Assembly: GCA_903904805.1 (NCBI GenBank)
Contig: CAIVDX010000712.1
Coordinates: forward strand, 1 to 8,543
Direction of reading: 5' to 3'
DNA length: 8,543 bases
DNA from: an uncultured Rhodospirillales bacterium
Lineage (GTDB): Bacteria > Pseudomonadota > Alphaproteobacteria > Acetobacterales > Acetobacteraceae
The position numbers and the translations under genes are program-made. The notes under the pieces are model-generated. The model did not search any database. It was not told the DNA's origin and worked only from the letters and a program-made list of their open reading frames with translations. Positions 5,951 to 8,543 of the stretch are shown here, piece by piece (position 1 is the stretch's first letter; each line of letters opens with the position of its first letter).

Positions 5951-5963
5951 ATCCTCGCGTCAA
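5936..5963 (-). promoter_or_regulatory. Probable sigma-70 promoter of the ars operon
   Basis: Reading the - strand, TTGACG (5963-5958) is a near-consensus -35 box (5 of 6). After 16 bp comes CATTAT (5941-5936, 4 of 6) as the likely -10, or ATTATT after 17 bp. The transcript would then begin at about 5929-5928, at or beside the A of the arsRC ATG, which points to a leaderless mRNA. No Shine-Dalgarno is seen at a useful distance. The -10 lies within the operator palindrome. The whole promoter fits in the 58 bp between arsRC and the stop of the lipoprotein gene. Confidence 0.6.
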
Positions 5964-5986
5964 GGAATGGGTTTGCTCGACGCCGC

Positions 5987-6481
5987 CTACTGCATCTGAT
6001 TTGCCAGGTCGTCGCAGCCCTGGTCGCTGCCGTTCCATGTGCCGCGCTGGATCTCGTTGTGCGAGTCGATCTCGGCCTGCAGTTCGCAGGAATAGCCGTT
6101 TGCGTTGGCCTGTTTCCAATGCATCAGGACGCGGCCGGCGACACTGTCCTGGCTGGCCGGTGGGCCAAGCCTGGCCTGCAGGGTGCTGGCGTTCTGGCCC
6201 TGATAGGGCGCGAAGACAGTGTCGTAGCGCGACAAGGCGCTGGGCATCGGCGGCGGCACGCTGATGCCGGCGCCGGAGGAGATGGGCCCGGGCGGCAAAA
6301 CAGGCTGTGCCATCGGCGCCGGGGTTGGCGCGCTTGGTTGGGTGAGAGAAGAGGGTGGCGGGAGCGCATCCGCGTTGGGCGGCGGGCTGACACAACCGGC
6401 CAGAACCAGTGCCAGGCCCATCGCGGCGACGGGGACGATGTTGGTCGAACCGGTGATTTGGGTCATGATCGCAATCATCAT
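5987..6481 (-). CDS. Small proline-rich lipoprotein of unknown function
   Basis: 164 residues as written. A hydrophobic segment (16-29) ends in a lipobox, LAGC, with the lipidated Cys at 30, so the product should be anchored in a membrane on the periplasmic side. A Pro/Ser/Ala-rich linker (about 32-82) leads to a compact C-terminal domain (about 85-164) with two Cys (132 and 156) that could form a disulfide; its LGPP...W...C...G pattern faintly recalls the small SmpA/BamE fold, but I would not assign it. The start is unsure: ATG at 6481 directly follows an in-frame stop; ATGs at 6478 and 6466 are alternatives, none has a clear ribosome site, and the N-region oddly lacks Lys or Arg. The gene lies upstream of arsRC in the same orientation, but arsRC has its own promoter, so I do not include it in the operon. 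Confidence 0.72.
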   Translation of the reverse strand: MMIAIMTQITGSTNIVPVAAMGLALVLAGCVSPPPNADALPPPSSLTQPSAPTPAPMAQPVLPPGPISSGAGISVPPPMPSALSRYDTVFAPYQGQNASTLQARLGPPASQDSVAGRVLMHWKQANANGYSCELQAEIDSHNEIQRGTWNGSDQGCDDLANQMQ

Positions 6482-6527
6482 TCATCGCCGGCTGGCCGAC
6501 AAGAGCCGGGCACGGGAGAACGCAGAG

Positions 6528-7094
6528 ATGTGGCGTCTGGCAGGGTTGATCGGACTGGCCGTTCCGCTTGGGGCGCTCGCCCAGCCGATGCCGCAGCGCA
6601 CGGCACCGGACGCGCACGCGGCGATGCACGGCGCGACCATGCAGCACGCCGCACCGATACAGCCCGGCCAGGGCGCGTTCGGCGCGATTGCCGAGATCGT
6701 CACCATCCTCGAGGCCGATCCCGCCACCAATTGGTCGGTGGTGAACATCGAGGCGCTGCGCCAGCATCTGATCGACATGGACAATGTCACGCTGCGCGCC
6801 GCGGTGCGGAACGAGACCATCGAGGGCGGCATGCGCTTCGTGGTGACCGGCGATGGCGCGGTGCGCGGGTCCATTCAGCGCATGGTGCGCGCCCACGCCG
6901 CGGAGATGAATGGCGTCGGCCCCTGGCGCTACGAGGCGCTTGATCTGAAATCGGGCGCCGAGCTGACGGTCCATGTGCCGTCGGCTGATATGGCAAAACT
7001 GCGCGGGCTCGGCTTCATCGGCGTGATGACACTCGGCGTGCACCACCAGCTGCATCATTTGATGATCGCGGCCGGCGAACACCCGCACGATTGA
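6528..7094 (+). CDS. Conserved secreted His/Met-rich protein, function unknown
   Basis: 188 residues. MWRLAGLIGLAVPLGALA is a cleavable signal peptide with a likely cut after Ala18 (ALA-Q), so the protein is periplasmic or secreted. The stretch 28-41 (DAHAAMHGATMQHA) and the end 172-187 (HHQLHHLMIAAGEHPH) are rich in His and Met, as in periplasmic metal binders. The body (about 47-180) matches from memory a family of unnamed alphaproteobacterial proteins with a conserved GFIGVMT...HHQ.HH ending. No catalytic motif is recognised. I chose ATG 6528 because GGGAGA (6514-6519) is eight bases upstream and a signal peptide begins there; the longer reading from 6264 would run antisense through the lipoprotein gene. 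It is divergent from that gene, with only 46 bp between the start codons. A metal-handling role beside the ars operon is possible but not shown. Confidence 0.82.
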   Translation: MWRLAGLIGLAVPLGALAQPMPQRTAPDAHAAMHGATMQHAAPIQPGQGAFGAIAEIVTILEADPATNWSVVNIEALRQHLIDMDNVTLRAAVRNETIEGGMRFVVTGDGAVRGSIQRMVRAHAAEMNGVGPWRYEALDLKSGAELTVHVPSADMAKLRGLGFIGVMTLGVHHQLHHLMIAAGEHPHD

Positions 7095-7141
7095 AGTTCC
7101 GTAAGGGCTGCCCGCCGGCCGGCGCGCCCGCAACCGCCGCG

Positions 7142-7170
7142 TTGTCGGTCGCGGTGGGCTGCGCTAGGAC
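7142..7170 (+). promoter_or_regulatory. Candidate promoter of the alpha/beta-hydrolase gene
   Basis: TTGTCG (7142-7147), a 17-bp spacer and TAGGAC (7165-7170) give a weak sigma-70-like pair. A start near 7177 would leave a leader of about 25 nt containing the gene's Shine-Dalgarno, GGAGA (7191-7195). The 107-bp gap before it also holds the self-complementary GCCGGCCGGC (7114-7123) but no T-tract terminator for the preceding gene. Confidence 0.35.
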
Positions 7171-7201
7171 GGTCGGCAAGAAAACTCACGGGAGAACGTC
7201 C

Positions 7202-8347
7202 ATGTTCGGCACCGCGCTGCGGCTCGCCATGCTCGCCGCCATCCTGCTCGCCCAGCCGGCTCTGGCACCCGCCCATGCCCAGGCGCCGCTGTCGATCGCC
7301 CGGCAGGGCTACATGTTCGTCGGCCAGCATTACACCAAGGTCGACGGCAACGACGTGATCAACGGGCATATCTATGTCGAGTATCAGATCCCGGCGAGGC
7401 AGAGCCATCCGTGGCCGGTTGTGATGGTGCATGGCGGCGGGCAGTCCGGCACCAACTTCACCGGCACGCCGGATGGCCGCGAGGGCTGGGCGCAGTATTT
7501 CCTCCGCCGCGGCTACGCCGTTTATGTGGTGGACCAGGTAGGCCGCGGCCGGGCCGCCTATCGGCCGGAGGTCTACGCGAAGGCCTCCGCGCAGGGCATG
7601 GGCTTTCTGTTCCCGCGCTTCATCGCGCCGGAGAAATTCAATCTCTGGCCGCAGGCGAAGTTGCACACCCAGTGGCCGGGCAAGCCAGAGCAGGGCGACC
7701 GGATCACCGACGAATTCATCGCCGCGCAGATGCCCTCGATCTCGGACTTTCCGCAGCAGCAGAAAATCAACCGCGCCGCGCTGGTAGCGCTGCTCGACCG
7801 CATTGGCCCGGCGATCATCATGACGCACTCGCAGTCTGGCGCGTTCGGCTGGCCGGTGGCCGACGACCGCCCGACGCTGGTCAAGGCGCTGCTGCAGGTC
7901 GAGCCCTCCGGACCGCCGGTGCATGATGTGGAAAATCTCGGCGCGCCCGACTGGTTCCGCGACGTGCCGGACGTGAAGCCCTGGGGCCTGGGCTTCGAGC
8001 AGATCACCTACGCACCCGCGCCGGCCGATGCGTCCGCGATGGCCTATGTGCGCGAGGACAAGGCGGACGGGCCGGACCTGGTGCGTTGCTGGAAACAGGC
8101 GGAGCCAGCGCGGCAACTGCCGAACCTGCAGGGGATGCCGATCCTGATCGTCACATCACAGGCGTCGTACCATGCGCCCTATGATCATTGCACCGTGAAG
8201 TATCTGCGCCAGGCTGGCGTGAGGCCCGCGGTGATCCGGCTGGCTGATGTCGGCATCACCGGCAACAACCATATGATGATGCTGGAGAAGAACAATCTGG
8301 CGATCGCCAAGGTGATCGCGGATTGGACGGACAAGCACGTGAAGTGA
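7202..8347 (+). CDS. Secreted alpha/beta-hydrolase (esterase-like)
   Basis: 381 residues. The first 26 form a signal peptide (hydrophobic 8-22, likely cut after AHA), so the enzyme acts outside the cytoplasm. The alpha/beta-hydrolase fold is shown by the oxyanion-loop motif HGGG (77-80, VVMVHGGGQSGTNF), the strand-turn AVYVVDQVGRGRA (106-118), the nucleophile elbow MTHSQSGAFGW (207-217, probable nucleophile Ser210) and a late His (NNHMMM, His357) at the usual place of the catalytic His. The elbow is T-H-S-Q-S where GxSxG is usual. Glu234 (LLQVEPSGPP), after the next strand, may be the acid residue; this is inference. The substrate is unknown; esterase is the safe call. ATG 7202 is supported by GGAGA six bases upstream and by the signal peptide; the earlier in-frame ATG at 7091 overlaps the preceding gene. 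It converges with lipB, 37 bp away. Confidence 0.85.
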   Translation: MFGTALRLAMLAAILLAQPALAPAHAQAPLSIARQGYMFVGQHYTKVDGNDVINGHIYVEYQIPARQSHPWPVVMVHGGGQSGTNFTGTPDGREGWAQYFLRRGYAVYVVDQVGRGRAAYRPEVYAKASAQGMGFLFPRFIAPEKFNLWPQAKLHTQWPGKPEQGDRITDEFIAAQMPSISDFPQQQKINRAALVALLDRIGPAIIMTHSQSGAFGWPVADDRPTLVKALLQVEPSGPPVHDVENLGAPDWFRDVPDVKPWGLGFEQITYAPAPADASAMAYVREDKADGPDLVRCWKQAEPARQLPNLQGMPILIVTSQASYHAPYDHCTVKYLRQAGVRPAVIRLADVGITGNNHMMMLEKNNLAIAKVIADWTDKHVK

Positions 8348-8348
8348 G

Positions 8349-8384
8349 GCCTTCTTTTTTCAAGATAGAAGCGCCTGTCTTGGC
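8349..8384 (+). repeat. Interspersed repeat, copy 2, between convergent genes; possible terminator
   Basis: Related to 2383-2418 (see that entry for the match). Here it fills almost the whole gap between the hydrolase stop (8345-8347) and the lipB stop (8385-8387). It can fold: CTTCT (8351-8355) with AGAAG (8367-8371), extended by GGC (8348-8350) with GCC (8373-8375) past one bulged C. A second option is CAAGA (8361-8365) with TCTTG (8378-8382). A role in ending transcription from one or both sides is plausible. Only the distal part of the larger cobT-downstream element is present; the long left arm is absent. Confidence 0.5.
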
Positions 8385-8543
8385 TTAAAACACCTCGTCC
8401 CAACAACTCCGCAACGCCGCATCCACCTCCGGCATGGTCGCCAGAATCCCAAGCTGGTGCAGGCTGGTGACGCCATGCTGGCGCACGCCGCAGGGGATGA
8501 TGCCGCCGAAATGGGACAGGTCCGGTTCCACGTTCAGCGCGAT
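8385..8543 (-). CDS. lipB: Octanoyltransferase LipB, C-terminal part (5' end outside window)
   Basis: The last 52 residues of lipoyl(octanoyl) transferase, read on the - strand from the window edge to a TAA stop (8387-8385). LipB moves the octanoyl group from acyl carrier protein to lipoyl domains of the 2-oxoacid dehydrogenases and glycine cleavage H protein, in the cytoplasm, before LipA inserts sulfur. The recognisable stretch is IALNVEPDLSHFGGIIPCGV, followed by HGVTSLHQLG. The Cys in PCGV is the family's catalytic Cys. The partner Lys would lie further upstream, beyond the window. The fragment ends in CWDEVF, a normal end for the family. It converges with the alpha/beta-hydrolase gene. 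Confidence 0.92.
   Translation of the reverse strand: MALNVEPDLSHFGGIIPCGVRQHGVTSLHQLGILATMPEVDAALRSCWDEVF

Noticed and set aside
6465..6478. ATGAT-CGCA-ATCAT inverted repeat over the lipoprotein start codons as an operator
   Set aside because: The arms are only 5 bp and no matching repeat or clear promoter accompanies it.
6264..6527. Longer N-terminus for the secreted protein from the ATG at 6264
   Set aside because: It would run antisense through the lipoprotein gene and bury the signal peptide that begins at 6528, where a good ribosome site exists.
5760..7133. 457-codon open frame on the - strand spanning arsRC, the lipoprotein and the secreted protein
   Set aside because: It crosses three supported genes and an operator, and its composition is that of antisense high-GC sequence.
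7055..8116. 353-codon open frame on the - strand opposite the hydrolase
   Set aside because: Antisense shadow; the + strand frame has a signal peptide, ribosome site and hydrolase motifs.

Overview
The window is high-GC alphaproteobacterial DNA. The aerobic cobaltochelatase pair cobS-cobT, a Sinorhizobium-style arsenic operon and the LipB sequence all fit. I lean towards the Acetobacteraceae or a related Rhodospirillales lineage, but this rests on general gene style, not on a marker gene.

Layout. Positions 1-2282 hold the 3' end of cobS and all of cobT on the + strand. A structured, AT-rich intergenic element (2283-2421) follows, then a DUF347 four-repeat membrane protein (2422-3162, +). A 106-bp element built of two palindromes (3160-3265) sits where that gene meets the arsenic operon tail to tail, and its ends contain the stop codons of both flanking genes. 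The arsenic operon runs on the - strand from 5928 down to 3262: an ArsR-ArsC fusion, an AqpS-type aquaporin, a second glutaredoxin-type ArsC, and ArsH. Adjacent genes overlap by 1, 4 and 4 nt. An ArsR-type inverted repeat (5927-5950) lies over the likely -10 region and the start codon. Beyond it are a small proline-rich lipoprotein (-, 5987-6481) and, divergent from that, a secreted His/Met-rich protein of unknown function (+, 6528-7094). Next come a secreted alpha/beta-hydrolase (+, 7202-8347) and, convergent, the C-terminus of lipB (-, 8385 to the window edge). A second copy of part of the cobT-downstream element lies in the 37-bp gap between these last two genes.

How the genes work together. 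CobS and CobT are the AAA+ and VWA subunits that help CobN insert cobalt into hydrogenobyrinate a,c-diamide. In the ars operon, arsenate would be reduced by either of two unrelated reductases. The resulting arsenite would leave through the aquaporin by facilitated diffusion, because no ArsB or Acr3 pump is present. ArsH would oxidise trivalent organoarsenicals or act as a flavin reductase. The whole operon would be repressed by the ArsR half of the fusion, which carries a C-terminal CC-x6-C arsenite site. The most unusual point is that ArsR and the LMW-phosphatase-type ArsC are one open reading frame that still holds a well-placed Shine-Dalgarno and ATG at the old start of ArsC.
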